Shown: positions 8,825-18,069 of the stretch, in pieces
How the letters are laid out: the number at the start of each line of letters is the position of its first letter
Position numbering within the stretch: position 1 is the first letter of the stretch
Source: Kordiimonadaceae bacterium
GTDB lineage: Bacteria; Pseudomonadota; Alphaproteobacteria; Sphingomonadales; Emcibacteraceae
DNA length: 64,000 nucleotides
Assembly: GCA_024236295.1 (NCBI GenBank)
Contig: JACKKT010000004.1
Location: 1 to 64,000 of the forward strand
Reading direction: 5' to 3'
The notes under the pieces: model-generated
Seen by the model: only the letters and a program-made list of their open reading frames with translations
Databases searched by the model: none
What the model was told of the DNA's origin: nothing
Program-made: the position numbers and the translations under genes

Positions 8825-9553
8825 ATGATGTTGCAAAGTGAGAATGAATTTGGCCAGCCAATTGGTGAAGAAGTGCCCAACTGGTCCGGAGCCCGATATC
8901 CGACACACGCGCCAATGGAAGGCAGGCATTGCCGATTGGCAAAAATCGATATGGATAAGCATTCAAAACAGTTATTCGATTCATTAGTTGAAGATCAAGA
9001 CGGCAAATTATGGACCTATATGATGCAGGGGCCATTTAAGTCGGAACAGGAATTTAATGATTGGTTGACACCTAAATGTGAAAGCACTGATCCTTTATTT
9101 TATGTTATTGTTGAACGGGCCAATAATGAAGCCGTAGGACTGGCAAGTTATCTTCGTATCCAGCCGGAGCATGGTGTAATTGAAGTGGGAAATATCATGT
9201 TTTCACCTAAATTGCAGAAAACATCAATGGCAACTGAATGTATGTTTCTTATGATGAAGCGGGCATTTGATGAACTTGGCTACAGACGTTATGAATGGAA
9301 ATGTGATGCGCTAAATGCGCCCTCGCGCCGTGCGGCCCTTCGTTTTGGCTTTCACTATGATGGTACGTTTGAGCAGGCCGTAATCTATAAGGGGCGCAAT
9401 CGTGATACTGCCTGGTATTCAATACTGGATAAAAACTGGCCTAATATTGAAAAAGGGTTTTTAAATTGGTTATCATCTGAAAATTTCGATGAGCATGGTA
9501 TACAAAGGCAAAAATTATCAGCGCTAATTAATGTGGGAAAAGAGAGGGATTAG
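8825..9553 (+). CDS. GNAT family N-acetyltransferase (RimJ/RimL-like)
   Basis: About 242 residues with a RimJ/RimL-type acetyltransferase fold: GRHCRLAKIDMDKH near the N-terminus, VGLASYLRIQPEHGVIEVGNIMFSP in the centre, TECMFLMMKRAFDELGYRRYEWKCDALNAPSRRAALRFGF (acetyl-CoA loop and the N-x-x-S-x-R-x-x-x-x-x-GF motif), then YDGTFEQAVIYKGRNRDTAWYSIL. Members acetylate protein N-termini, amino acids or small amines. Starts at ATG 8825 or 8828; AAGGG at 8816-8820 is well placed for either and better than a TTG at 8804. Confidence 0.85.
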   Translation: MMLQSENEFGQPIGEEVPNWSGARYPTHAPMEGRHCRLAKIDMDKHSKQLFDSLVEDQDGKLWTYMMQGPFKSEQEFNDWLTPKCESTDPLFYVIVERANNEAVGLASYLRIQPEHGVIEVGNIMFSPKLQKTSMATECMFLMMKRAFDELGYRRYEWKCDALNAPSRRAALRFGFHYDGTFEQAVIYKGRNRDTAWYSILDKNWPNIEKGFLNWLSSENFDEHGIQRQKLSALINVGKERD

Positions 9554-9568
9554 TGATATAAATTGATT

Positions 9569-9778
9569 ATGAAGGTAAAAACACAGACGCTGCAAAAATA
9601 TATGATATATTTTTTAATCTTAATGGTCGTACTTTTAAAAACCATTGGGCCGGCGCTTTATCTGGTTAATCAGTTTTATCCAGAGGATGATCCTTTGGTT
9701 GTGTCCCTGTTTGGTGAGAATCTGTTTATCTGTACGCCTTCAGGCATCAAATATATAAGTGCCGACGAATTGAATTAA
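9569..9778 (+). CDS. Small membrane protein of unknown function
   Basis: A 69-residue protein starting MKVKTQTLQKYM, with one strong hydrophobic helix (about residues 12-35) and an extra-membrane tail ending ISADELN. The sequence FICTPSGIKYI is reminiscent of DUF2946-like proteins (a helix followed by an ICTPxG element), but I do not claim membership. It lies 15 bases after the acetyltransferase and ends immediately at the stop of the convergent dehydrogenase gene. The ATG at 9569 is preferred over a TTG at 9563. Confidence 0.5.
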   Translation: MKVKTQTLQKYMIYFLILMVVLLKTIGPALYLVNQFYPEDDPLVVSLFGENLFICTPSGIKYISADELN

Positions 9779-11203
9779 TTACCTGATAATACGACCCGGA
9801 TTCATGATGTTTTTAGGATCTATTGTTTTTTTGATGTCCCGCATGATTTTAAGGTCAATTTCAGGTTTATAATGTTCCAGTTCCCCGACTTTTAAGGTGC
9901 CAATGCCATGTTCGGCACTGATGCTTCCTCCCAGTTTGGTGACAATGTCATGAACGATCCGGTTCAGGTCGGGCCATTTTATTAAATAGTCCTGTTTATC
10001 CATATCTACCGGCTGGGATAAATTGAAATGGATATTACCATCGCCGATATGACCAAAAGGAACAGGACGCACGCCGGGCATCGCCTGCATAACAGCTTCG
10101 ATGGCCTGTCTCAGAAATTCAGGAATCTTTGAAACAGGGACGGCAATGTCATGTTTAATGCTGCCGCCTTCAAATTTTTGTGCTTCTGACATAAATTCAC
10201 GGAGCTTCCAAAGGTCATTGGCCTCATTCATATTTTTGGGGACAACACCATCAATCACCAGTCCTGTTTCTATGGCTGTTTCAAGTATTCTTTCCATCAC
10301 TTTTTCAAGATCAAGCAGATCAGGATTAAGGGATGTCGCGCATTCCATAAGAATATACCATGGATATGGTTCCGATAATGGGTCACGGCATCCGGGTATA
10401 TGTTTAATGGTCATTTCAAGACCAATGCGCGGCAAAATTTCAAACGCGATCAGGCTGTCTCCGCTGACCTCACGGGCAAGGTTCAGGAGCTTTATTGCCG
10501 CTTCAGGATTTTGAATGGCTACAAAGGCAGTGTTTTTTTGTTTGTGCGCGGGGAAAAGTTTCAAAGTCGCGGCTGTAATAATGCCCAGTGTGCCTTCAGC
10601 ACCGATAAATAACTGTTTCAGATCATACCCAGTATTGTCTTTCCTAAGACCAGTCAGGCCCTTCCAGATATCACCATTTGGAAGTACAACTTCAAGACCG
10701 AGCACAAGATCACGCATGACACCGTAATGAAGCACGTTTATTCCGCCGGCATTTGATGAAATATTACCGCCGATCATGGCCGAACCTTCAGATGCCAGAT
10801 GCATAGGAAATATCATGCCCATTGTTGATGCAATATTATGTGCATCAGCCAGGATTATTCCGCTTTCAACCGTCATGGTGTGGTTTAGGTTATCTTTTAC
10901 TCTTACTTTGTTCATACGTTTCAGACTTATGATAATTTCATTGCCACTCGAATCCGGCACGCCGCCGCCGACAAGACCGGTGTTGCCGCTTTGCGGGACA
11001 AGTTTAATTTCATGCTCATAAGCAAAACGAACTAATGCCGAGACTTTTTCAGTGCTGTCCGGATAAAGAACAAGAGATGATGACCCGATAAATTTGTCAC
11101 GTGGTTCCTTCAGATGAGGTTCAATCACATCGGGATCAATACTGTAGCCTTTTGGACCGGCGATCATTTTTAATTTTTCAATATGTAAAATGTCGATGGT
11201 CAA
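9779..11203 (-). CDS. FAD-linked D-2-hydroxyacid dehydrogenase (GlcD/D2HGDH family)
   Basis: A 474-residue cytosolic flavoprotein of the VAO/PCMH fold. The FAD-binding half contains VPQSGNTGLVGGGVPD, GMIFPMHLASEGSAMIGGNISSNAGG and FIGAEGTLGIITAATLKLFP; the C-terminal substrate half contains FGHIGDGNIHFNLSQP and SAEHGIGTLK, both typical of D-2-hydroxyglutarate/D-lactate dehydrogenases. It probably oxidises a D-2-hydroxyacid and passes electrons to the respiratory chain or ETF. The start is a TTG at 11201-11203 directly after the TGA of the tsaC-like gene, supported by GGGGAG at 11212-11217, so the pair is translationally coupled. The first internal ATG (11167) would trim 12 residues. Confidence 0.88.
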   Translation of the reverse strand: MTIDILHIEKLKMIAGPKGYSIDPDVIEPHLKEPRDKFIGSSSLVLYPDSTEKVSALVRFAYEHEIKLVPQSGNTGLVGGGVPDSSGNEIIISLKRMNKVRVKDNLNHTMTVESGIILADAHNIASTMGMIFPMHLASEGSAMIGGNISSNAGGINVLHYGVMRDLVLGLEVVLPNGDIWKGLTGLRKDNTGYDLKQLFIGAEGTLGIITAATLKLFPAHKQKNTAFVAIQNPEAAIKLLNLAREVSGDSLIAFEILPRIGLEMTIKHIPGCRDPLSEPYPWYILMECATSLNPDLLDLEKVMERILETAIETGLVIDGVVPKNMNEANDLWKLREFMSEAQKFEGGSIKHDIAVPVSKIPEFLRQAIEAVMQAMPGVRPVPFGHIGDGNIHFNLSQPVDMDKQDYLIKWPDLNRIVHDIVTKLGGSISAEHGIGTLKVGELEHYKPEIDLKIMRDIKKTIDPKNIMNPGRIIR

Positions 11204-12175
11204 TCAGGTTTCTCCCCTTGGGGCCGCTGCCCGTTCAAGTCTGTCATTGATGGCAAATCCTAGTCCGGTTAAAGGAATAGGCGCTACAGCAATATTTTTT
11301 AGACCAAGTTTGTCCAACGTTCTCATCATTGAAAATAAATTTTTAGCCGCCTCGACCAGATCACCCGAAGGGCTGAGATTTAAACTATTCTTGTCAGTTT
11401 TATATTTACCAAATGCAAGAAATGCTTCGCCGGGCTCAGGGTCTGTTACATTCAGTCTCATTTTTGTTTTTGGTGCATAGTGACTTTTAAGCTGGCCTGG
11501 GGCAGTTGGATTGTTTTTTGGCGAACTTTGCACTTCGATATCACGCTTAATGACCTTTTCAATCTGCTCGGCAGTTATGTTTCCAGGTCTAAGCAGCGTA
11601 ATTTCCCCGCCGTCAATCTGTAAAATGGTTGATTCAATGCCTTTATGGCATGGGCCGCCATCAATAATCATTGTAAGTTCAGGGCCAAACTCACTTTCCA
11701 CATGGTCGGCGGTTGTCGGGCTGACATTTCCAGATTTATTGGCACTTGGTGCAGCGATAGGACCATCAAATTCTGTTAGAAGTTCATGGGCGGTTTGATT
11801 TTCCGGGACTCTTATGGCAACCGTATCCAGCCCTGCTGTTACCAAATCGGAAAGGCCGCTTTTTTCTTTAAGTGGAAGGACCATGGTAAAAGGTCCTGGC
11901 CAGAAAGCTTTTGCCAGTTTTCTTGAATACACATTCATCATAACATATTGAGCGGCATCGTCGGCGTCTGCCAAATGGACAATAAGCGGATTAAACTGGG
12001 GGCGTTTTTTGGCTTCATATATTTTTGCCACGGCATCAGAGTTTCTGGCATCAGCGCCAAGTCCATATACCGTTTCGGTTGGAAATGAAACAATATCCCC
12101 TTGCTTGAGTATTTTGGCAGCAAGTTCAAATGTCTCTTCTGACGGGTTATGGTGGCGGTTCTTGGTCATAGTCAT
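11204..12175 (-). CDS. tsaC: L-threonylcarbamoyladenylate synthase (TsaC/Sua5)
   Basis: A 323-residue enzyme that makes threonylcarbamoyl-AMP from threonine, bicarbonate and ATP for the t6A37 modification of ANN-decoding tRNAs. The YrdC domain (residues about 10-200) shows GDIVSFPTETVYGLGADA, IYEAKKRPQFNPLIVH, WPGPFTMVLP, VAIRVPENQ and APSANKSGNVSPTTADHV. A C-terminal Sua5 domain of about 110 residues follows, beginning around APGQLKSHYAPKTKM, so this is the long Sua5 form. ATG 12175 (MTMTKNRHHN) or 12169 is preferred to a far upstream ATG because similarity starts there. It is first in a two-gene unit with the FAD dehydrogenase. Confidence 0.9.
   Translation of the reverse strand: MTMTKNRHHNPSEETFELAAKILKQGDIVSFPTETVYGLGADARNSDAVAKIYEAKKRPQFNPLIVHLADADDAAQYVMMNVYSRKLAKAFWPGPFTMVLPLKEKSGLSDLVTAGLDTVAIRVPENQTAHELLTEFDGPIAAPSANKSGNVSPTTADHVESEFGPELTMIIDGGPCHKGIESTILQIDGGEITLLRPGNITAEQIEKVIKRDIEVQSSPKNNPTAPGQLKSHYAPKTKMRLNVTDPEPGEAFLAFGKYKTDKNSLNLSPSGDLVEAAKNLFSMMRTLDKLGLKNIAVAPIPLTGLGFAINDRLERAAAPRGET
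11212..11217 (-). promoter_or_regulatory. Ribosome-binding site deciding a TTG start
   Basis: On the minus strand GGGGAG sits inside the last codons of the tsaC-like gene, eight bases before the TTG at 11201-11203. This strong Shine-Dalgarno match is the reason for accepting the rare start of the FAD-linked dehydrogenase. Confidence 0.6.
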
Positions 12176-12276
12176 ATTATATACTTGATTGAGATTAATT
12201 AATACTGTTCTATAATTGGTGTGGGAGTGCATAACAACCCCGTTTGGAAGATTTATTAATACTATGTGAGGGTATT

Positions 12277-13974
12277 ATGAACGACAGACCATGGCTAGAC
12301 CATTATCCGAAGCATGTTAAGTGGGATCAAAAATTTGAAGGAAGACCGCTTCATGAGATCCTTGATGATACAGCTGCCAAAGTGCCGGAAAATATCGTTA
12401 TTGATTTTTTTGGGAAAACATGGACATACGGCGAACTGATCAAAAACGTTAATGCGGCTTGTAAATCCTTTCAGGAAATGGGGGTTAAAAAAGGTGTTAA
12501 AGTGGGACTTTTTCTTCCAAATTGTCCCCAATTTGTCGTCGCTTTCTTCGCTATTTCAAAGGCTGGCGGTACGGTAGTTAATTTTAGCCCGCTTTATTCG
12601 GAAAAAGAATTGTTGCATCAGGTTGAGGATTCAGAAACCGATATTATGGTAACCCTTGATCTTGATGCGCTTTATAGCAAAATGCGCAGGGTTGTTGAAC
12701 AAAGTCGCCTAAAAAAGCTTGTTGTTGCCAAATTTTCTGAAGTTCTGCCCTTTCCAAAAAATATATTGTTTAAAATATTTAAAAACAGTGCCATTGCCAG
12801 TGTGGCCAGGGATGATATCAATATTGCATATAATTCACTTTTAGATAATGACGGCAATTTTGAACCAGTGGACATTAACCCGGATGAGGATATTGCGGTA
12901 CTTCAATATACTGGCGGGACAACAGGGGTTCCAAAAGGAGCGATGCTTAGTCACTCAAATCTTTATATAAATATGAAACAGCTGGAAGTATGGCCACCAA
13001 ATCTGGAATTCGGCAAAGAAAATATGGTCGCTTTCCTGCCGTTTTTTCATATATTTGCTCTGACTGTGGTTCTGAATATGGGAATAAAAATAGGCGCAAG
13101 ACTGGTTATGGTGCCAAAATTTGAACTGGAAGAAGCTGTACAGTTGATGGTCAGGGAAAATATTACGATGTTTGCCGGCGTGCCAACCATGTTTACGGCG
13201 CTCGCCAGCCATAAAGACGCCGATAAAATAGGCATCGGAAAAATTAAGATGGCAATGTCTGGCGGCGCACCGCTGCCAGTTGACTTACGGGCACAATATC
13301 GAAACCGTTTTAATCTGGATATTACGGAAGGATATGGCCTGACGGAAGCTTCGCCGGTTACTCATGCCAGTCCGATGGGTGAAATTGGAAGTCGGGCAGG
13401 TTCAATCGGGCTGCCGCTTCCAGCAACCGAAGTATTTATTATGGACCGTGAAACGCATAGCAAAAAAATGCCTATTGGGGAGAGCGGGGAAATCTGTATC
13501 CGAGGGCCGCAGGTTATGAAAGGATACTGGAAAAAACCGGATGCCACTGATCAGGTGATGATCGGTGATATATTAAAAACCGGTGATGTTGGTTATATGG
13601 ATAATGAAGGCTACACATTCATTATGGACCGTGATAAAGATCTTATTCTTGTTGGTGGGTTTAATGTATTTCCCAGAACAATTGAAGAAGCAATCAACCA
13701 AAATCCTTCAGTGGAAGAAGTCACGGTTATCGGAATTCCGGATGACTATCTGGGTGAAACGCCAAAGGCCTTTGTTAAGTTGAAAAAAGGCGTAGCCCCT
13801 ATTAGCGAAGATGAGCTAATGGATTTTATCAAACCATTAATCGGCAAACATGAGCGACCATCACAAATTGAATTTCGCGATGAGCTGCCAAAAACCATGG
13901 TCGGCAAGCTTTCCAAAAAAGAGCTGGTTGCAGAAGAAAAAGCAAAATATGAAGCGGCCAAAGCGTCTAAATGA
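12277..13974 (+). CDS. Long-chain fatty-acid-CoA ligase (FadD-like)
   Basis: A 565-residue AMP-forming ligase of the ANL superfamily. It contains the P-loop YTGGTTGVPKGAMLSH, the adenylate motif ITEGYGLTEASPV, the hinge GDVGYMDNEGYTFIMDRDKDLILVGGFNVFPRTIEEA and the C-terminal catalytic lysine segment PKTMVGKLSKKEL. The overall length and the motif set fit bacterial long-chain acyl-CoA synthetases, which activate fatty acids for beta-oxidation or lipid synthesis. The start at ATG 12277 follows GAGGG with good spacing; an earlier ATG at 12244 lacks one. It overlaps the downstream gene by four bases (ATGA). Confidence 0.9.
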   Translation: MNDRPWLDHYPKHVKWDQKFEGRPLHEILDDTAAKVPENIVIDFFGKTWTYGELIKNVNAACKSFQEMGVKKGVKVGLFLPNCPQFVVAFFAISKAGGTVVNFSPLYSEKELLHQVEDSETDIMVTLDLDALYSKMRRVVEQSRLKKLVVAKFSEVLPFPKNILFKIFKNSAIASVARDDINIAYNSLLDNDGNFEPVDINPDEDIAVLQYTGGTTGVPKGAMLSHSNLYINMKQLEVWPPNLEFGKENMVAFLPFFHIFALTVVLNMGIKIGARLVMVPKFELEEAVQLMVRENITMFAGVPTMFTALASHKDADKIGIGKIKMAMSGGAPLPVDLRAQYRNRFNLDITEGYGLTEASPVTHASPMGEIGSRAGSIGLPLPATEVFIMDRETHSKKMPIGESGEICIRGPQVMKGYWKKPDATDQVMIGDILKTGDVGYMDNEGYTFIMDRDKDLILVGGFNVFPRTIEEAINQNPSVEEVTVIGIPDDYLGETPKAFVKLKKGVAPISEDELMDFIKPLIGKHERPSQIEFRDELPKTMVGKLSKKELVAEEKAKYEAAKASK

Positions 13975-14897
13975 CTACGGCCCTCATTACCCATAAGGAT
14001 TGTTTAAATCACGTTTCTCCGCCCGGGCATCCGGAATGTGTGGAAAGATTAAGTGTTATTCTGGCCGCTTTGGAAGATCCCGAATTTCAGAAACTTGACA
14101 GAATTGAAGCTTTGCCTGCTTCAATTGAGCAATTGAAATTGGTCCATACGGAAGACCAAATTGACACTGTCTTTCATAAAATTCCTCAAAATGGGCACGC
14201 CATGCTGGATGAGGATACATATTTGTCATCAGGTTCTGATCAGGCGGCAATGCTGGCTGTCGGCGCCGTTTGTCAGGCGATTGACCGGGTCATGGGGGGG
14301 CAAAATAAAAATGTCTTTTGTGCTATTAGGCCACCCGGTCATCATGCAGAACCAGACAGAGCGATGGGGTTTTGTCTTTTTAATTCGGTCGCAATAGGGG
14401 CTCTTTATGCAAGAACAAAATATTTTTGCCATCGGGTTGCCATTATAGATTTTGATGTTCATCATGGAAATGGTACCCAGACGGTAGTGGAAAACACCCG
14501 CGGTCTATTTTATGCATCGACACATCAATCCCCCCTATATCCAGGAACAGGCCATATCCATGATCAGGGCGCTGGTGTAATTATCAATGCACCACTGGCC
14601 GCGGGAAGTGGCAGTAGTGCCTTTCGAAAGTCAGTAGAAAGCCGCATATTGCCAGAATTAAGGAAGTTCAAGCCAGATTTAATCCTTATTTCCGCAGGAT
14701 TTGATGCACATGCCCTTGATCCACTTGCGGATTTAAATCTGAACACGGATGATTATTATTATGTAACGAGGAAGCTTATGGAAGTGGCTGATGAGTTTTC
14801 TAAAGGCCGAGTTGTATCAGCACTGGAAGGGGGTTATAATCTTTCAGTTATCGGAGAATGTGCAAAAGCACATATTTTCGCATTGATGGAAGAGTGA
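13971..14897 (+). CDS. Histone deacetylase family (AcuC/HdaH-type) hydrolase
   Basis: A 308-residue Zn-dependent deacetylase-like enzyme. Its active site is complete: RPPGHHAEPDRAMGFCLFN with the His pair, DFDVHHGNGTQ with Asp/His zinc ligands, and SAGFDAHALDPLADLNL with the second Asp ligand. Bacterial members hydrolyse acetylated polyamines, acetyl-lysine or similar amides; the precise substrate is unknown. Translation overlaps the acyl-CoA ligase by four bases, and it leads into the xseB-ispA-dxs genes, a neighbourhood common in Alphaproteobacteria. Confidence 0.92.
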   Translation: MTTALITHKDCLNHVSPPGHPECVERLSVILAALEDPEFQKLDRIEALPASIEQLKLVHTEDQIDTVFHKIPQNGHAMLDEDTYLSSGSDQAAMLAVGAVCQAIDRVMGGQNKNVFCAIRPPGHHAEPDRAMGFCLFNSVAIGALYARTKYFCHRVAIIDFDVHHGNGTQTVVENTRGLFYASTHQSPLYPGTGHIHDQGAGVIINAPLAAGSGSSAFRKSVESRILPELRKFKPDLILISAGFDAHALDPLADLNLNTDDYYYVTRKLMEVADEFSKGRVVSALEGGYNLSVIGECAKAHIFALMEE

Positions 14898-14941
14898 ATT
14901 TTCCGCTATAACACGGCGGTAAAGTAAAACGGGAGCAGAAA

Positions 14942-15211
14942 GTGGTTAAGGAAACTAAATCCGCCGTCGATATACCGGACGATATTAAAAATATGAAATT
15001 TGAAGAGGCCCTGTCTGCGCTTGAAGATATTGTCAGAAGTCTTGAAAGTGGTGAAGTATCACTGGAACAGTCCATAGAAATCTATACTCGAGGAACGCAG
15101 CTTAAAGCCCATTGTGAAGATAAGCTGAAGGATGCTACTGCCCGCATAGAAAAAATAACGAAGTCGAGCGATGGCACCTTAACAAGTACGCCTCTGGACG
15201 ACGGAAGCTAG
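14942..15211 (+). CDS. xseB: Exodeoxyribonuclease VII small subunit
   Basis: An 89-residue protein with the XseB core FEEALSALEDIVRSLESGEVSLEQSIEIYTRGTQLKAHCEDKLKDATARIEKI, two helices that form a coiled-coil hairpin. It binds the large subunit XseA (not in the window) to form the single-strand-specific exonuclease VII. The start is a GTG at 14942, with GGGAG six bases upstream; no in-frame ATG precedes the conserved region except inside it. Only three bases separate it from ispA. Confidence 0.93.
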   Translation: MVKETKSAVDIPDDIKNMKFEEALSALEDIVRSLESGEVSLEQSIEIYTRGTQLKAHCEDKLKDATARIEKITKSSDGTLTSTPLDDGS

Positions 15212-15214
15212 CCT

Positions 15215-16123
15215 ATGTCATCATTGTCAATTGATTTGGCAACAAATTCATTGAATGAATTTGCCGAATCGTTCGATCATTACCTAGTCGCTGTTTTACC
15301 CAGACCGGAAGGGATGGAAGATTTTGTCGTCGACGCTATGCGTTATGCTCTTCTTGCAGGAGGAAAGCGTTTAAGACCATTTTTGGTGATGAAGTCATCT
15401 TCCCTTTATGCCATTGATCCGATTTATGCTATGCGTGTTGCGGTCGCAGTGGAATGTATTCATACTTATTCTCTCATACATGACGATCTTCCGGCAATGG
15501 ATGATGATGATATGCGGCGTGGTCAGCCATCTGTTCACAAGAAATTTGATGAAGCAACAGCCATTCTTGCTGGCGATGCTCTATTAACTTTAGCTTTTGA
15601 AATTCTTGCTGACAGTAAAACACACCCTGATGCTGCTGTCCGCTGTGAGCTGATTGGCTTGTTATCGCGTGCTATCGGTGCTATTGGCATGGTTGGCGGA
15701 CAAATGATTGACCTCAAAGCTGAAAAAAGGCCCCTGTCGAATGAGGAAATAATCCGCATGCAACAGATGAAAACTGGTGCATTGATCGTTTTTTCCTGTG
15801 AAGCAGGCGCAATTTTGGCTAAGGTAAAAAGTGAAGATGAAGGGCGACAAATTTTGGCCGATTATGGCCGCTCAATTGGCCTTGCGTTTCAGATTGTTGA
15901 TGATTTGCTTGATATTGAAGGCAGTTCGGAAGATATTGGAAAGACGGCTGGCAAAGATTTGAAAGCGGGCAAGGCGACGTTGGTGTCTCTTATGGGCACC
16001 AGACGTGCAAGAGAGAAGGCGGATGAACTGATAGACCAGGCTACAAAAAGCCTGGATATATTTGATGAAAGGGCTGATATCTTAAAGTCCTTGGCCAGTT
16101 TTGTACGCCATAGGGCTCATTAG
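15215..16123 (+). CDS. ispA: Polyprenyl (farnesyl) diphosphate synthase
   Basis: A 302-residue trans-prenyltransferase. It has both aspartate-rich motifs: the first in HDDLPAMDDDDMRRGQPSVH (the longer bacterial FPP synthase form) and the second in FQIVDDLLDIEG, plus GGKRLRPFL and the GKTAGKDLKAGKATLVSL region. It condenses IPP with DMAPP/GPP, giving farnesyl diphosphate for quinones and undecaprenyl carriers. It lies between xseB and dxs, the usual alphaproteobacterial order, so isoprenoid precursor production and chain elongation are coexpressed. Confidence 0.94.
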   Translation: MSSLSIDLATNSLNEFAESFDHYLVAVLPRPEGMEDFVVDAMRYALLAGGKRLRPFLVMKSSSLYAIDPIYAMRVAVAVECIHTYSLIHDDLPAMDDDDMRRGQPSVHKKFDEATAILAGDALLTLAFEILADSKTHPDAAVRCELIGLLSRAIGAIGMVGGQMIDLKAEKRPLSNEEIIRMQQMKTGALIVFSCEAGAILAKVKSEDEGRQILADYGRSIGLAFQIVDDLLDIEGSSEDIGKTAGKDLKAGKATLVSLMGTRRAREKADELIDQATKSLDIFDERADILKSLASFVRHRAH

Positions 16124-16146
16124 GAATAGGGTGAAGAGTAATTAAA

Positions 16147-18069
16147 ATGAATGAAAAACCGGAAACACCTTTACTGGATCAAATAAAATATCCTGCTGAT
16201 GTAAGAAAGCTTCCAGCGGAAAAGCTTCAGGACCTGGCTGATGAACTACGTGCCGACATGATTTATAATGTTTCGCGCACCGGCGGGCATCTTGGTGCGG
16301 GCCTTGGTGTTGTCGAACTGACAACGGCCATTCATTATGTATTTAATACACCAAAGGATAAGCTGATATGGGATGTGGGACATCAGTGTTATCCCCATAA
16401 AATACTGACAGGCCGCAGAGATAAGATGTACACCATTCGTAAAGGTGGTGGCCTTGCCGGTTTTACAAAAAGAAAAGAAAGTGAATATGACCCATTTGGC
16501 GCGGGTCACAGTTCCACATCGATTTCTGCTGGCCTTGGCATGGCGGTTGCCCGTGATCTGGAGGGTGGAGCAGAAAATGTAATTGCCGTAATTGGGGATG
16601 GGGCTATGAGCGCCGGAATGGCATATGAGGCAATGAATAATGCAGGGGCATTAAATAGCCGTCTTATCGTTATTCTGAATGATAATGATATGTCAATTGC
16701 TCCGCCAGTTGGTGCAATGAGTGCCTATCTGGCGAGGCTGTTATCGTCAAGCTCTTATCTTAATCTTCGGGATTTTGCTAAAAATATCGTCCGCAAGTTC
16801 CCCCGCACGATCAGCACAACAGCAAGGAAAGCTGAGGAATATGCAAGAGGAATGGCAACTGGTGGTACTCTTTTCGAGGAACTTGGATTTTATTATGTAG
16901 GTCCTGTTGACGGGCATAATATGGAACATTTGCTTCCGGTACTGGAAAATGTCCGAGATGCGACTGGTGGTCCGATCCTGGTTCATGTTGTCACGCAAAA
17001 GGGCAAGGGCTATTCTTTCGCTGAAAATGCAGCCGATAAATATCATGGTGTTTCTACTTTTGACGTAGATACCGGGGCACAGAAAAAATCAAAAGCCAAT
17101 GCACCCAGCTACACGAGTATTTTTGCAAAAGCACTGATTAATGAAGCGAGAAAAGACGATAAAATTGTAGCGATAAATGCGGCAATGCCATCAGGGACAG
17201 GATTAGATAAGTTTGCCGATGAATTTCCTGACCGCTGTTTTGATGTCGGTATAGCAGAACAGCATGCCGTTACTTTTGCTGCCGGGCTGGCATGCGAAGG
17301 TTATAAACCGTTTGCCGCCATTTATTCAACATTCTTGCAGAGGGCATATGATCAGGTTGTACATGATGTTGCGGTTCAAAACCTGCCCGTTCGTTTTGCC
17401 ATTGACCGAGCAGGCCTTGTTGGTGCAGACGGGCCGACCCATGCCGGTTCGTTTGATGTAACATATCTTGCGACCCTGCCAAATATGGTGGTTATGGCTG
17501 CTGCCGATGAAGCTGAGCTGACCCATATGATCGCAACAGCTGCGGCCCATGACAGTGGACCATCAGCAGTGCGTTACCCAAGGGGAGAAGGCACCGGAGT
17601 AGACCTTCCAGAAGAAGGCAAGGTGCTAGAAATTGGTAAGGGCAGGATTGTACGAGAAGGAAAGCAAATTGCTATTCTGTCCCTTGGAACCCGTCTTGAA
17701 CATGCCCTTATTGCTGCTGATGAGCTGGCAGCCAAAGGTCTTTCCTGTACGGTTGCCGATGCCCGGTTTGCTAAGCCACTTGATCTTGAAATGATAAGGA
17801 AGCTGGCATTGGATCATGATGTGCTTCTGACTATTGAAGAAGGCTCAATTGGCGGTTTTGGCAGCCATGTCCTGGAATATCTTTCAAATGAAGGGCTGAT
17901 GGAACAGGGACTTAAGGTAAGAACCCTTAAACTTCCTGACGAATTTATTGATCAGGACAGTCCGGAGGAAATGTATAAAAAAGCGGGTCTTACAGCGGCT
18001 GATCTTGTCAGAACGGCCCTTCAGGCATTAGGGCATAACGACGTAAATTCTTCTCAGGTCAATGGCTAA
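16147..18069 (+). CDS. dxs: 1-deoxy-D-xylulose-5-phosphate synthase
   Basis: A 640-residue thiamine-diphosphate enzyme that makes DXP from pyruvate and glyceraldehyde 3-phosphate, the first step of the MEP isoprenoid pathway. N-terminal elements are SRTGGHLGAGLGVVELT and IWDVGHQCYPHKILTGRR, the ThDP motif is GDGAMSAGMAYEAMNN, and the transketolase-like Pyr domain shows FDVGIAEQHAVTFAAGLA and DRAGLVGADGPTHAGSFD. The C-terminal domain has EEGSIGGFGSHVLEYL. Length is normal. It overlaps tlyA by eight bases. Confidence 0.97.
   Translation: MNEKPETPLLDQIKYPADVRKLPAEKLQDLADELRADMIYNVSRTGGHLGAGLGVVELTTAIHYVFNTPKDKLIWDVGHQCYPHKILTGRRDKMYTIRKGGGLAGFTKRKESEYDPFGAGHSSTSISAGLGMAVARDLEGGAENVIAVIGDGAMSAGMAYEAMNNAGALNSRLIVILNDNDMSIAPPVGAMSAYLARLLSSSSYLNLRDFAKNIVRKFPRTISTTARKAEEYARGMATGGTLFEELGFYYVGPVDGHNMEHLLPVLENVRDATGGPILVHVVTQKGKGYSFAENAADKYHGVSTFDVDTGAQKKSKANAPSYTSIFAKALINEARKDDKIVAINAAMPSGTGLDKFADEFPDRCFDVGIAEQHAVTFAAGLACEGYKPFAAIYSTFLQRAYDQVVHDVAVQNLPVRFAIDRAGLVGADGPTHAGSFDVTYLATLPNMVVMAAADEAELTHMIATAAAHDSGPSAVRYPRGEGTGVDLPEEGKVLEIGKGRIVREGKQIAILSLGTRLEHALIAADELAAKGLSCTVADARFAKPLDLEMIRKLALDHDVLLTIEEGSIGGFGSHVLEYLSNEGLMEQGLKVRTLKLPDEFIDQDSPEEMYKKAGLTAADLVRTALQALGHNDVNSSQVNG

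Noticed and set aside
10101..10514. Open frame on the plus strand inside the FAD dehydrogenase
   Set aside because: It is antisense to a fully conserved enzyme, with no ribosome-binding site or family motif; other long opposite-strand frames (for example 61782-62195 and 32883-33242) were dropped for the same reason.
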